DNA from: Flavobacterium gillisiae
GTDB lineage: Bacteria; Bacteroidota; Bacteroidia; Flavobacteriales; Flavobacteriaceae
Length of the DNA stretch: 64,000 bases
Assembly: GCF_900107635.1 (NCBI RefSeq)
Contig: NZ_FNRD01000015.1
Coordinates: 62,001 to 126,000, forward strand
Direction: 5' to 3'
In this document: in pieces, positions 9,513 through 17,649 of the stretch
Layout: every line of letters begins with the position of its first letter
Numbering within the stretch: position 1 is the stretch's first letter
Translations under genes and position numbers: made by a program
The notes under the pieces: generated by a model
Seen by the model: the letters and a program-made list of their open reading frames with translations, nothing else
Databases searched by the model: none
Told to the model about the DNA's origin: nothing

Positions 9513-9689
9513 TTATTTTTTGTGCTTTCGAATCAAAAATTTAAGTATAATCGAAATTGTAAAACTGACAATTGCGCCCAAAGTGGCTAAAATAACAGTT
9601 TTTACAACATCTTCTGATTGCAAATTTGGCAAAATACTCAAAAAAGTACCGCCAGCAGTTCCAACCAAAGCTGAATTACTAGACTGCAT
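9513..9689 (-). CDS. Very small single-span membrane protein (holin-like size)
   Basis: 58 residues, found by reading the reverse strand. It starts with MQSSNSALVGTAGG, has a hydrophobic stretch VKTVILATLGAIVSFTISII (residues about 30-49) and a basic tail FLIRKHKK. Its ATG lies inside the 3' end of the upstream membrane protein gene (11-bp overlap), which supports coding and co-translation. The size, single span and basic tail resemble small holins or other membrane-active peptides; that is inference. Last gene of the four-gene minus-strand cassette that begins at 11086. Confidence 0.65.
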   Translation of the reverse strand: MQSSNSALVGTAGGTFLSILPNLQSEDVVKTVILATLGAIVSFTISIILKFLIRKHKK

Positions 9690-9903
9690 TGGTTTTTGAG
9701 TCGTTTATAGTAGTCAATTGACTAACAGCTGAAATAATGCCACCAGCAACAGCAATGTATCCACCAATTGATACTATTCCAACTGGCAATACCACAGGCG
9801 CAGCCAAAATAGTTCCACCAACTGCAGCTAATGCTAAGCCAATATTTCGAAGCACTTTAAAAAATTTCGGCGTTGGAGCTTTCGCTCGTTTTATTACATT
9901 CAT
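9679..9903 (-). CDS. Small Gly/Ala-rich membrane protein
   Basis: 74 residues. A basic N-terminus (VIKRAKAPTPKFFKVLRNIG) is followed by two Gly/Ala/Val-rich hydrophobic stretches (ALAAVGGTILAAPVVLPVG and IVSIGGYIAVAGGIISAV). It lies 3 bp from the DUF5675-like gene and overlaps the next small membrane gene by 11 bp. The basic amphipathic start plus GxxxG-rich spans suggests a protein that inserts in or acts at a membrane. Function not established; no cytotoxic role should be assumed. Confidence 0.7.
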   Translation of the reverse strand: MNVIKRAKAPTPKFFKVLRNIGLALAAVGGTILAAPVVLPVGIVSIGGYIAVAGGIISAVSQLTTINDSKTNAV

Positions 9904-9906
9904 AAT

Positions 9907-10329
9907 TTATTTCTTTGTCATTCCCTTTTGGGAATCTGATTGAACAATTAAACTAACTTCCTCGCCACGATCCAAAACTTTATATACCAAATCTTTCAAT
10001 TTATAAAATGCCTTTCGTGACATCAGGCCTAAACCTGGTCCAGAAAACTGAGTTACGGGAGCAATACAGCCATTTAATTCTAAAAGTGCATTGTTAGCGG
10101 GATGAATCAGAATGAATTTCCTGTTTTCAACATTCATGACCTCCAAATGCCACTTAAACTTGTTGCTGTAACGCTTTCTTATAAAATATTTCCCTTCCGG
10201 AATGCAAGAAACCTTCGTTTCGTTTTTCTTCCATGGTAATTCAATGTTGTTACAAATAAATTTGCCCTCGCATTCGAGTTTGCTATTTGTTCCATTAGGG
10301 AAATAAGTTCTTGATAGTAGTAAAACCAT
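9907..10329 (-). CDS. DUF5675-like protein
   Basis: 140 residues. The pattern ICNNIELPWKKNETKVSCIP, EGKYFIRKRYS, then FILIHPANNALLELNGCIAP matches, from memory, the DUF5675 family found in phages and genomic islands. The IHPxN...GCI arrangement recalls the active-site Cys region of YkuD-like L,D-transpeptidases, so an envelope or peptidoglycan role is possible. There is no signal peptide. One base separates it from the upstream 251-residue gene and three from the downstream membrane gene. Confidence 0.75.
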   Translation of the reverse strand: MVLLLSRTYFPNGTNSKLECEGKFICNNIELPWKKNETKVSCIPEGKYFIRKRYSNKFKWHLEVMNVENRKFILIHPANNALLELNGCIAPVTQFSGPGLGLMSRKAFYKLKDLVYKVLDRGEEVSLIVQSDSQKGMTKK

Positions 10330-10330
10330 C

Positions 10331-11086
10331 TTACAATCCGCTTACGCTAACCAAAGCTAACGGGTTGTAGGATCCATTTTTCAATGGGTACATCTGGCCA
10401 TTTACTTGTTGGTAAAACTCAACACCTAAAGCCAAAAACAACGGTTTTGTGCTGTTTGGCGTGACCGGGTTTACATGACTAATCGCCGCTGTTGCTGTCA
10501 TATCCCATGGAAGAATAGCAGTTTCAGAATTCGTTGATACGAAAGTCTCTGCCTCAAAATCAATTTCAGCACCAGCTGAAATAATTTTAAAATGTGTCGT
10601 TCCTCCTGGAGCTGCAATCATATTAGCGGGAATAAACGAATCCAAATCAACGCTGATATCTCCAGATACTCTGTCGATTATCCCTACATAGGGAGCAAAC
10701 AAACTAGTCCCCAGTTTCCCTCTGATGTTGAACTCAAAACCAGCAAGCAACTCTGCTTCGCCGTCAATTACATTTCGTAACCCACGCTCGCTTATGGTAT
10801 CGGCTTGAATCACTTTTACCATCGCTTGAGTCAATCGACTCACCACTCTACCGTCCGCAGAATTCAAAAGCAACGCTCTCAAAGCCGTTCTCAATATTTT
10901 CCCAGCCTTTCCCGCTCTTCCAAATTCAGAACCGTTCTCACGCGTTCTTTGAAACGCAGGATCATTCTTGATTCTGCTGGCATCAATACCTCCTTTTTCA
11001 CGTGCTAAATGTCCGTCTTGGGTTTTGTAAAAAGTAATATCTCCAATAGTACCTTTCAATTTAATTATGCCTTTCTGTCTTGCCAT
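10331..11086 (-). CDS. Conserved flavobacterial protein of DUF5675 cassettes, unknown function
   Basis: 251 residues. It begins MARQKGIIKLKGTIGDITFY, with GGIDASRIKNDPAFQRTREN soon after, a combination I recognise as recurring in flavobacterial genomes beside DUF5675 genes but without a known function. The first ~100 residues are basic and helical; the rest is strand-rich (ISVDLDSFIP, ATAAISHVNP, LFLALGVEFYQQ) and could be a beta-sandwich as in phage or pilus structural proteins. It heads a tightly packed minus-strand set with the DUF5675-like gene and two small membrane genes. No signal peptide. Confidence 0.7.
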   Translation of the reverse strand: MARQKGIIKLKGTIGDITFYKTQDGHLAREKGGIDASRIKNDPAFQRTRENGSEFGRAGKAGKILRTALRALLLNSADGRVVSRLTQAMVKVIQADTISERGLRNVIDGEAELLAGFEFNIRGKLGTSLFAPYVGIIDRVSGDISVDLDSFIPANMIAAPGGTTHFKIISAGAEIDFEAETFVSTNSETAILPWDMTATAAISHVNPVTPNSTKPLFLALGVEFYQQVNGQMYPLKNGSYNPLALVSVSGL

Positions 11087-11397
11087 AATTCCTAAAATTT
11101 AAGTTTATAATTTGTTTTAAATATTCTTTAAATCCACTTTCCGTTGCAACAATTCCAATGGATCCTAAAACAAATTTTAGCCAATTAAATCACATTAAAA
11201 AGACTCCCCTATTCCATATGTCCCTTTTAAGTATAAATGGCAAGAAACAGCGTAAATGTCACATCCCAGCAACCAAAAAACCGCAACAATTGTCCCTTCT
11301 GAACAAAAGAGATTTTTTACTAATTTTATGGAGTCAAATAAATTGGATTACAGGAGTTTCAAGTAAGTCAAAGCCCAATCAAAGCTATAGATACAGT

Positions 11398-11601
11398 ATG
11401 AAAACAGAATATAAGAGATTGTGTATTTATCCAAAGGATATACAACGCATTACCGGAAAGAGTTATCGCCAAAGTATTAGACTGTTACAAAACATCAGAA
11501 AAGAACACAATAAGCTCCAAAATGAGCTTGTATCAATAGAAGAGTTCTGCCAATACACCAGCCTAAAAATGGAACAGGTTGAACTATTAATTATTGGATA
11601 A
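11398..11601 (+). CDS. Small conserved flavobacterial protein, possibly DNA-binding
   Basis: 67 residues from the ATG at 11398. The frame extends back to 11158, but the extra 80 residues have no family look and run through upstream non-coding DNA. The sequence MKTEYKRLCIYPKDIQRITG continues with YRQSIRLLQNIRKEHNKL and VSIEEFCQYTSL, a pattern known to me from many flavobacterial genomes. The ITGKSYRQSIRLL part looks like a helix-turn-helix with a recognition helix. Function unknown. Confidence 0.7.
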   Translation: MKTEYKRLCIYPKDIQRITGKSYRQSIRLLQNIRKEHNKLQNELVSIEEFCQYTSLKMEQVELLIIG

Positions 11602-11829
11602 AAAATGTAATCAACTTATCCATATTTTGAACTTTTACATGTTCAAAATATAATACCTCACTAGTTCAAATTTTGATAATCAAAGGTCTTTATTATTGGT
11701 TTTTTTCGTATTTTTACACTCATCAACACAGTTGATAAACTACGAAATATTTAAAGGGGCACATTTAGGGGTACTTGAATAAATAAGACATATAACTATC
11801 AATATATCAGCTACATAGCAAAGAGCCAC

Positions 11830-11849
11830 AAATCCCTCTTTCTCCGCCA
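11830..11849 (+). other. tRNA-Ser-like 3' end, probable attachment site (att)
   Basis: The 20 bases AAATCCCTCTTTCTCCGCCA match the end of a tRNA: part of the T-loop (AAAT), T-stem 3' strand (CCCTC), acceptor 3' strand (TTTCTCC), discriminator G and encoded CCA. Discriminator G with this acceptor fits tRNA-Ser. No 5' part of a tRNA is found in the 90 bases upstream, so this is a fragment, not a gene. A complete tyrosine recombinase starts 250 bp downstream. Such fragments mark the end of elements inserted in the 3' part of a tRNA gene. No second copy was seen in the window. Confidence 0.75.
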
Positions 11850-11880
11850 CATAGAGTTTCAAAAGAAACTTTAAAAGTCA

Positions 11881-11916
11881 AAAGCCTTTAAATACTAGTA
11901 TTTAAAGGCTTTTTTG
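11881..11916. terminator. Perfect 32-bp palindrome with T-run
   Basis: Bases 11881-11912 form a perfect palindrome (AAAGCCTTTAAATACT and its complement), followed by more T. It sits 31 bp after the tRNA 3' fragment, exactly where a tRNA gene terminator is expected, and would serve as terminator on either strand. Confidence 0.8.
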
Positions 11917-11957
11917 TTTTCTGTCAAGACTCAAAAGACACATATACTATCAAAGGC

Positions 11958-12035
11958 TAGTGTCCCTATTAGTGACCCTCTTATTTTTCATTAAAAATAG
12001 GGACACTAAAATTCAAGTATTCCCTGGGAATTCCC
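11958..12035. promoter_or_regulatory. Repeat cluster upstream of the second integrase (possible arm sites or operator)
   Basis: TAGTGTCCCTAT (11958-11969) is mirrored by ATAGGGGACACTA (11997-12009) with one extra G. A direct near-copy, TAGTGACCCT, follows the first. ATTCAAGTATT after 12011 is inverted relative to GGTACTTGAAT near 11769, on the other side of the tRNA fragment. Repeats flanking an att core and preceding the integrase are typical of integrase arm sites or autoregulation, but no site is proven. Confidence 0.4.
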
Positions 12036-12099
12036 CGTGAATGCTAGATACTTTCAAAGTTTTTAAATCAATTTGATTATTAATTTAAAAACCTAAATT

Positions 12100-13314
12100 A
12101 TGTTAAAAGTAATTTTTTTCCTAAAGGCCGGAAAAGCAAATACAAAAGGAGAATCTCCTGTCTTTGCGCGAATCTCCCACAATCAGCAATCTATTGATAT
12201 GACCACCAGTAAACGTATCTCTAAAGAGAGATGGCAATTTACTAACAACCTTCGAAATGTACTTAAACTTGAAAAAGAAAAAGTACTCAAACAGGCCTTG
12301 GACATATTTGAGTTGAACCTCGAAAAAAAATTTAATGAGTTGACCAAAGTTGATCCAGAAATCTCATTAACTCAACTTAAAAATGAGTTTACTGGGAAAA
12401 CAAAAACTGAAGGGACAAGCATATTACATCTCATAGAAACGCATAATAAATTTTTTCAAAAAAAGGTCAATACAGACGAGAGGTCTAAAGCATCATTCCA
12501 AAAATATGAACGCTCCAAAGAACTGCTGACCATCTTTATGAAAAAGCAATATGGAATTCAAGATATTCCATCAAATGAAATTTCCAGCGCTTTCATTTAT
12601 AATCTAGAATCTTTCCTTAAATACGAAAGTGTTTATAAAGGGCGAGTTGGCATTAAAAACAACTCGGTGGTAAAATATATGAGAATGTATAAAACAGCCT
12701 GTTATTATTGTATTAGGATGGGTTTGATAGATAAGAATCCATTTGCTCTTTACAATGGAAAACTAAATATTAAGGATGCAGTTTTCCTAACTCAGCAGGA
12801 GTTAAACCGCATTGAAGATAAAAAGTTTGCTGCTGAGCGTCTAGAGAGAGTAAAAGACACTTTCCTTTTTAGTTGCTACACTGGATATGCACCTGTAGAT
12901 GCATGTAATCTTACTTCAAATAATATATTCCAAGATAATAATGACGCGCTTTGGATTATGACTAACAGAACAAAAACAGCAATCAGGGCAAACGTACCTG
13001 TACTCCCTCCCACTCTTAAAATTATCAATAAATATAAAGATTTACAAATAGGATTAATTCCTAAAATATCAAATCAAAAAATGAATGCCTACCTAAAAGA
13101 AATTGCAGATTTATGCGGAATTGATAAAAACCTGACCTGGTATGTCGCAAGACATACTTTTGCAACCACTGTAACTTTAGGTAATGGTGTCAGAATAGAA
13201 AATGTTTCTTCAATGATGGGGCATACAAATATTAAACAAACGCAACATTATGCTAAGGTTTTAGATGTCAACGTAATGGAAGACATGGCAAAACTGGGGG
13301 AAAAATATATGTAA
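12100..13314 (+). CDS. Tyrosine recombinase (integrase) of the conjugative element
   Basis: 404 residues, full length for Bacteroidetes element integrases: an N-terminal arm-binding part (FFLKAGKANTKGESPVFARI, about 5-80), a SAM-like core-binding domain (about 105-215) and the catalytic domain (about 225-404). Catalytic R351 (WYVARHTFAT), H375 (MGHTNIKQTQ) and nucleophile Y384 are present. The usual first Arg after TG is Ala (CYTGYAPVDA), and the His of H-x-x-R is Tyr348. Loss of the first Arg is known for IntDOT-like enzymes. It lies 250 bp from the tRNA-like att fragment and is followed by a strong terminator, so it most likely integrates this element. Confidence 0.93.
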   Translation: MLKVIFFLKAGKANTKGESPVFARISHNQQSIDMTTSKRISKERWQFTNNLRNVLKLEKEKVLKQALDIFELNLEKKFNELTKVDPEISLTQLKNEFTGKTKTEGTSILHLIETHNKFFQKKVNTDERSKASFQKYERSKELLTIFMKKQYGIQDIPSNEISSAFIYNLESFLKYESVYKGRVGIKNNSVVKYMRMYKTACYYCIRMGLIDKNPFALYNGKLNIKDAVFLTQQELNRIEDKKFAAERLERVKDTFLFSCYTGYAPVDACNLTSNNIFQDNNDALWIMTNRTKTAIRANVPVLPPTLKIINKYKDLQIGLIPKISNQKMNAYLKEIADLCGIDKNLTWYVARHTFATTVTLGNGVRIENVSSMMGHTNIKQTQHYAKVLDVNVMEDMAKLGEKYM

Positions 13315-13371
13315 TCTTTTATCACCATACCTAATAGAAGATATCTTTTAAACAAACCAAGTATACTCAAC

Positions 13372-13404
13372 AAAAAAGGATTCCCGCAGGAATCCTTTTT
13401 TATT
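13372..13404. terminator. Bidirectional terminator after the integrase
   Basis: AAAAAAGGATTCC-CGCA-GGAATCCTTTTTT (13372-13401) forms a perfect stem with flanking A and T runs. It lies between the plus-strand integrase and the convergent minus-strand regulator genes and can stop transcription from both sides. Confidence 0.85.
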
Positions 13405-13509
13405 CTAACTATTCTATAAATGCAGCTACAATTGTTTTCGAGATCTTACATTTGGGTAATTAACTAATAACACTGTAAGAATCTTAAAATCCTTGTGTTA
13501 TTACTATTA

Positions 13510-13800
13510 TCATTGCCCATTTTTATTCAGTAATTTTTCTATTTTGCCTGCCTCATACAAAAATATATCACCAAGCTTTGTATATGGGAGTACACCTGTT
13601 TGGCGGTATTTTATAATGGTATTATTAGATAGTCCGAATATTTTCTTTAAATCCTCATTTCTATAATACTGCAATCGTGGCTTTACATCTTGACCGCTAA
13701 TCTTAGAATCGATCTTTTCAAGTCTAGATTGTAAAGGCTCAAGCAAATTTTTAATTGCTGTCAGATATGCGAATATATTAGCTTTTCCTTCTTTTGACAT
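13510..13800 (-). CDS. Helix-turn-helix (excisionase/MerR-like) DNA-binding protein
   Basis: 96 residues. Residues about 44-92 (YYRNEDLKKIFGLSNNTIIK, then YRQTGVLPYTKLGDIFLYEA) match the HTH_17/excisionase type: helix-turn-helix, then a wing, with a short helix at the end. The N-terminal 40 residues are a predicted coiled coil (LEPLQSRLEKIDSKIS). Such proteins act as excision factors or regulators in Bacteroidetes conjugative elements. It is the most distal minus-strand gene, next to the integrase terminator, which fits an excision role. Confidence 0.8.
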   Translation of the reverse strand: MSKEGKANIFAYLTAIKNLLEPLQSRLEKIDSKISGQDVKPRLQYYRNEDLKKIFGLSNNTIIKYRQTGVLPYTKLGDIFLYEAGKIEKLLNKNGQ

Positions 13801-13874
13801 GATCTATGAATTTTTAATGATTTAAATAGAGAATGAAGCACAACCGAATAGTCAGAAATCTTTTAGGTGAATTA

Positions 13875-14312
13875 TCATTTAACGCTAATTTTTTCTCTTC
13901 GTTTCTGCAAGACCCTAATAATTTTATCCACAAATTTAAGATGACTATCTCCGTAGGTAAAACCCTTGGCTTCTGAAAACTGCTTGCTTATTGTACCGAT
14001 ACTTACTTGATTACCAAAATCACCAGAATAAGTAAAATTATCTTCAATAAACTTTTGCATCTTACTTCTGTTCTCTTTTTCGTTTATATCGTCAAAAAAT
14101 AAGATTCCTTCGTCCATTAAGATATAAAATAGTTGTGCTATTTCATTTTTATTATATTGAGAAGCACATTTAAACCTACTTCCTTTTCCTATAGCGCTTT
14201 CTCTATTTAAAGTATTAGGATATCTTTGTCCAAGTAAGGATTCGAATTGTTCTATCTTGGTAAATAATACTTCTACCGAAACAGAAAGTTCGCCAACTGT
14301 TACTTTTTTCAT
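13875..14312 (-). CDS. RteC-like conserved protein of conjugative elements
   Basis: 145 residues. The C-terminal half (NEIAQLFYILMDEGILFFDD, VSIGTISKQFSEAKGF, FVDKIIRVLQKRREKI) follows the layout of the RteC C-terminal domain: a helix that reads 'LiYaL', a linker, 'f...', and a final basic helix. RteC promotes excision gene expression in Bacteroides CTnDOT. The protein is much shorter than RteC and the similarity is weak. It is grouped with two other regulator-like genes between the integrase and the tra genes. Confidence 0.5.
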   Translation of the reverse strand: MKKVTVGELSVSVEVLFTKIEQFESLLGQRYPNTLNRESAIGKGSRFKCASQYNKNEIAQLFYILMDEGILFFDDINEKENRSKMQKFIEDNFTYSGDFGNQVSIGTISKQFSEAKGFTYGDSHLKFVDKIIRVLQKRREKISVK

Positions 14313-14340
14313 CGTACTACTATTTTGAAATTCTTAGCTA

Positions 14341-14637
14341 CTAACTAGGGAACGAACAAGAAAAATAAATCCTACTCCCTTGATTTCTCTTAAAAGAGGG
14401 TTCGTACTTAATATAGCCATACTCGTTTAATTCTTTGACACATTTATGATAAGTGCTTGATGCAGATATTTTTGCTATGTGCATAATTTCATAGCTAAAA
14501 ACCTGGATTGGACTAGTAAAACCCCTATCCCCACTGTATTTCAACAATGCGGCATAAACACCGATATGCGTAATACTGATACGGTAATCCTTTTCAATAG
14601 CTAAAAAGAAATCAGATAAGGGTTTTAGACTTTCCAT
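14341..14637 (-). CDS. Winged-helix regulatory protein of the conjugative element
   Basis: 98 residues. The pattern SITHIGVYAALLKYSGDRGF, PIQVFSYEIMHIAKISASS and TYHKCVKELNEYGYIKYEPS is a winged helix-turn-helix: two helices, a recognition helix rich in Ser/Thr, then the wing. Similar small proteins occur in this position in Bacteroidetes elements. Six bases separate it from the next gene upstream. Target unknown. Confidence 0.65.
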   Translation of the reverse strand: MESLKPLSDFFLAIEKDYRISITHIGVYAALLKYSGDRGFTSPIQVFSYEIMHIAKISASSTYHKCVKELNEYGYIKYEPSFKRNQGSRIYFSCSFPS

Positions 14638-14643
14638 TATTTA

Positions 14644-15447
14644 TCAAATTGAATTAGACTGCTTTTTCACTCTTTTTTTTACTTCCTTTGGTATGTCAGG
14701 CTCCTCGTTATCGGCACTTGACCGTTGTTTTTTATTGCTCTGTTTAACGGAAGGCTTTTGGCCTTCCGACTGTTTTTCTACTTTAGCTTCTCTATTATCA
14801 ATACGCTTCATGTTCGTATCATATACATTAATGGTCTTGAATTGCGGATTAACTTCAATAAATTGCTTAACTTCTTTACCATCCTTCAAAAATGTAGCCG
14901 ATTGTAAGTTCCCTTTCTTGAGAGAATCCATTAAATCTTCTTTGTATTTTGGAGTTTCTAATTCTTTTATAGGTAGTTTACTCAAGCTAGCTTCAAGATC
15001 GTATCCATAATTCTGATGGTATTGATTTAGTTTAAAATTTCCATTACTGTCTGTCTCCTTAAAATCCATTTGAACCCAAGAATTATAAAGCTGTCCCTCT
15101 TTATTAGTAAGTTCTTTATTAACTGCTCTACCTTCCATTAGATTGTAAGCTTCCTTCATCGTAATATTACTTCCTTTATTAATATAGAAAGTTTGCTCCA
15201 GCGATTCTTTAGAATTGTCTTTCTGCAAATCCACCTTGTAAGAATTAAAAAAATACATCTCACTCTGATCTGATTTTTTAAAACTTAGTGTTGCTTTGGC
15301 ACGATCAACTCCGTACAGCACTTCATGATTCAATGTAAAATTAGAGGTTTGCTGCTGCATTTTCTCCTTTAATTCATTGTCCAATCCTTCTCCAAAACCA
15401 GTGTACTTAACCTGGTTACGCAAGTATTCAAAATTTTTCTCGTTCAT
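14644..15447 (-). CDS. Conserved conjugative-element protein (DUF3945/DUF4099-like)
   Basis: 267 residues, soluble. The middle and C-terminal half contain MDSLKKGNLQSATFLKDGKE and KQFIEVNPQFKTINVYDTNM, the kind of repeat unit seen in DUF3945/DUF4099 proteins of Bacteroidetes conjugative elements. The last 60 residues are a basic, low-complexity Lys/Ser/Gln tail (VEKQSEGQKPSVKQSNKKQR), plausibly nucleic-acid binding. It lies directly downstream of the tra operon. Function unknown. Confidence 0.65.
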   Translation of the reverse strand: MNEKNFEYLRNQVKYTGFGEGLDNELKEKMQQQTSNFTLNHEVLYGVDRAKATLSFKKSDQSEMYFFNSYKVDLQKDNSKESLEQTFYINKGSNITMKEAYNLMEGRAVNKELTNKEGQLYNSWVQMDFKETDSNGNFKLNQYHQNYGYDLEASLSKLPIKELETPKYKEDLMDSLKKGNLQSATFLKDGKEVKQFIEVNPQFKTINVYDTNMKRIDNREAKVEKQSEGQKPSVKQSNKKQRSSADNEEPDIPKEVKKRVKKQSNSI

Positions 15448-15473
15448 GATTCTTATATTTAAATGATTACTAT

Positions 15474-16319
15474 TTATAATTTCGGCAGAACAGTAAGCTG
15501 TAAAAGCTTTTTATTCTTCAACCTAAGTTCAAGGTGCCGACCACCATTCTTCTCTATTAGTTGAATTACTAAATGTTTCTTATCTGGAATCGTAAACTTG
15601 GGCAGCGCAAAAACCGCCGTGTTCTCAGACTCTCCTTTTATAGCATTTGGTTTATTATAACTCATTATCGGTACGATTTCCAATTCTTGGGAAGCGGTAC
15701 GTTTTACCTTTTTGCTGTCCCGTATAAAAAATCGGAGCTGGTCGATATCATAATTTATTTTAGAACCGTTGAGAACTCTTGTCCTATAATACAAGACATC
15801 ATCTCGTATAAAGATTCCATTTAGTTGGAATTTAATCTCATCCTTTTTTTTCTTTGCACCGGAGATCTTATTTCCATTGTAAAAAGCAACTTTGGAATAT
15901 TTTTCTACCTCCTCTTCGTTCGCACCCTCCGCTGAAAAGTACATTTCTGGACTTTCTGCCTTAGTTGTATGTAGACTGAGATTTAATTGCGGTGATTCGT
16001 CATCGTAGTTTACCACAAAGGAATATAGCTTGGCATCTGAGGTGATCACCGTAAGGTTGGTAGAAATAAAGCCCTGCTGTGCCGCTTTAATATGCAATAC
16101 ATTCTCTAGTCCTTTCGCTTTCTGCACTAAAACATCTTGGCTTCCTCGGTCTACGGTTTTAATAGTATAAGGAAATACAATAGTCGTAGTTTTCGAATAC
16201 CCGATAAAAAGTGAGTCCGACACGACTTCTTCAAAATAATTTCCTTCCGTTTGCTGTGCAAGGGCTCCATTGGAAAACATCCATAAAAAAGCCACTAGCA
16301 ATACATTAATTTTTTTCAT
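15474..16319 (-). CDS. traN: Conjugative transposon protein TraN (VirB9-like)
   Basis: 281 residues with a signal peptide (KINVLLVAFLWMFSNGALAQ) and beta-rich remainder. The FIGYSKTTTIVFPYTIKTVD start, the GLENVLHIKAAQQGFISTNL block and the LYSFVVNYDDES segment are characteristic of Bacteroidetes TraN (DUF4138). The protein belongs to the outer-membrane end of the type IV secretion channel. It is the last tra gene of the operon, 18 bp after traM. Confidence 0.9.
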   Translation of the reverse strand: MKKINVLLVAFLWMFSNGALAQQTEGNYFEEVVSDSLFIGYSKTTTIVFPYTIKTVDRGSQDVLVQKAKGLENVLHIKAAQQGFISTNLTVITSDAKLYSFVVNYDDESPQLNLSLHTTKAESPEMYFSAEGANEEEVEKYSKVAFYNGNKISGAKKKKDEIKFQLNGIFIRDDVLYYRTRVLNGSKINYDIDQLRFFIRDSKKVKRTASQELEIVPIMSYNKPNAIKGESENTAVFALPKFTIPDKKHLVIQLIEKNGGRHLELRLKNKKLLQLTVLPKL

Positions 16320-16337
16320 GTTTTTAAGTTTTAGATT

Positions 16338-17648
16338 TTAATTGGAATCATTTTGTTTTTGGTTGTCATCGAGAAGCAATACTTGATATCCAGCTTTTAC
16401 AACCACTTTAACCAACTTAACTTTCTTGCTTAGTAGGCTTTTGGCAGCCTCTATTCCTGCTCCCGCAGCCTGCGCTCCCCAGGAATCGTCAAGAGTTCCC
16501 ATTCCGATACTCTGCATCGAACGATCTGCAGTTGTTTTTGCAACATCTCTATTAATAGTCCCAGGGATATAAATCCCATCCAATCCATCCATATCGTAGA
16601 CAGAAAGTACTACTGGAAACAAGCAGTTATTATATCTAATACTATTTATTTTGATGCTCAATCGCTCCCCTTGTAAAGAAGCTATTCCAAATAGAAAATG
16701 ATCTTTTGGTATTGCGAATCCATTAATATAAATCGCATTGGTTAGCCTCAGCTTTACTGTTGCCCCAGTAACGATGGTTTGCGTTTCATGAATCACAGCC
16801 GATATCGTATTTTGCATATCGACCGTACTGGCATTTTCATCAAAAGAATAAAATCCATTACGCCTGGATTGTCCATCAGTGCCTAACGGATTTTCAGGAC
16901 TGCTTTGTAATAAAGAAACCATCCCTTCCATCGTTTTGGTACTAATCGTAAATACTTGTCCCCGATTTTCTTTCGAAACTTTTCGCAGTCTCTCTTGTAC
17001 TCTTTCAGGATGCTGAATATCAAGTATGTTTTCTAGCATTCCACTGAGCTGCTTCAATTCAGGATCCTGCTCTTCTTTTCGTCCATCCATAGAACTTATC
17101 ATGTATTCTAACCTATTAACATCTTCAGAATGCATTTCTAAAGTAGTGGGTTTTGCATATTGATTCGAACCATGATTCTGTTCCGCAACTTTAGTTGGGC
17201 TATTAATAGCCTTTTGAAGTGCTTCCAGTTTTTTATGAATCTTTTCTTCATTTGAATCTCGATAAACCGATGTATTTAATCCACCGTTTCCATTGGTATA
17301 ACTACTTCCTTTAAAAGTGGTATCCGTATCGGTTTCCGTTCCAGATACGTGAAAAGATTGGCTCAGGTAATTTGGATCATTTTTGATCAGTTCATCCAGC
17401 TTTGCCGAATCGATTGCAGCTTGTTCGTAATATTTCATCTTATCTAAGAAAAGAGCTTCTCTCCCATTTGCATCTGGAAGCTTTGTATTAAAACCTGTTT
17501 TTTCGACTGATTCTAAAGTTGCGCCATCCATTTTACCTCCTCCTAGAATCCAAAATAGAGCTGTAATAAAGGGAAGGACCAACAGCGGAAATACCATAAG
17601 CATCTTGCGCTGTCTTTGTGTTTTTAGTGATTCTGTTTTTCGTTCCAT
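16338..17648 (-). CDS. traM: Conjugative transposon protein TraM (VirB10-like)
   Basis: 436 residues. A basic start (QRQRKMLMVFPLLVLPFITA) leads into one membrane span (about 14-33), then a long Gln/Ser/Asn-rich periplasmic linker and a beta-rich C-terminal domain with GATVKLRLTNAIYINGFAIP and HFLFGIASLQGERLSI. This order is that of Bacteroidetes TraM, the scaffold bridging inner and outer membranes. It lies one base from the upstream gene and 18 bp from traN. Confidence 0.9.
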   Translation of the reverse strand: MERKTESLKTQRQRKMLMVFPLLVLPFITALFWILGGGKMDGATLESVEKTGFNTKLPDANGREALFLDKMKYYEQAAIDSAKLDELIKNDPNYLSQSFHVSGTETDTDTTFKGSSYTNGNGGLNTSVYRDSNEEKIHKKLEALQKAINSPTKVAEQNHGSNQYAKPTTLEMHSEDVNRLEYMISSMDGRKEEQDPELKQLSGMLENILDIQHPERVQERLRKVSKENRGQVFTISTKTMEGMVSLLQSSPENPLGTDGQSRRNGFYSFDENASTVDMQNTISAVIHETQTIVTGATVKLRLTNAIYINGFAIPKDHFLFGIASLQGERLSIKINSIRYNNCLFPVVLSVYDMDGLDGIYIPGTINRDVAKTTADRSMQSIGMGTLDDSWGAQAAGAGIEAAKSLLSKKVKLVKVVVKAGYQVLLLDDNQKQNDSN

Positions 17649-17649
17649 A

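Noticed and set aside
9436-9699. Plus-strand frame of 87 codons
   Set aside because: It is the shadow of the minus-strand 58-residue membrane protein gene (9513-9689), whose overlap with its upstream neighbour supports the minus strand.
11158-11397. N-terminal extension of the gene at 11398-11601
   Set aside because: The extra 80 residues lack family character; the known small protein begins at the ATG at 11398.
11740-11849. Possible complete tRNA gene
   Set aside because: Only the last 20 bases match a tRNA; no D-arm or anticodon arm is found upstream.
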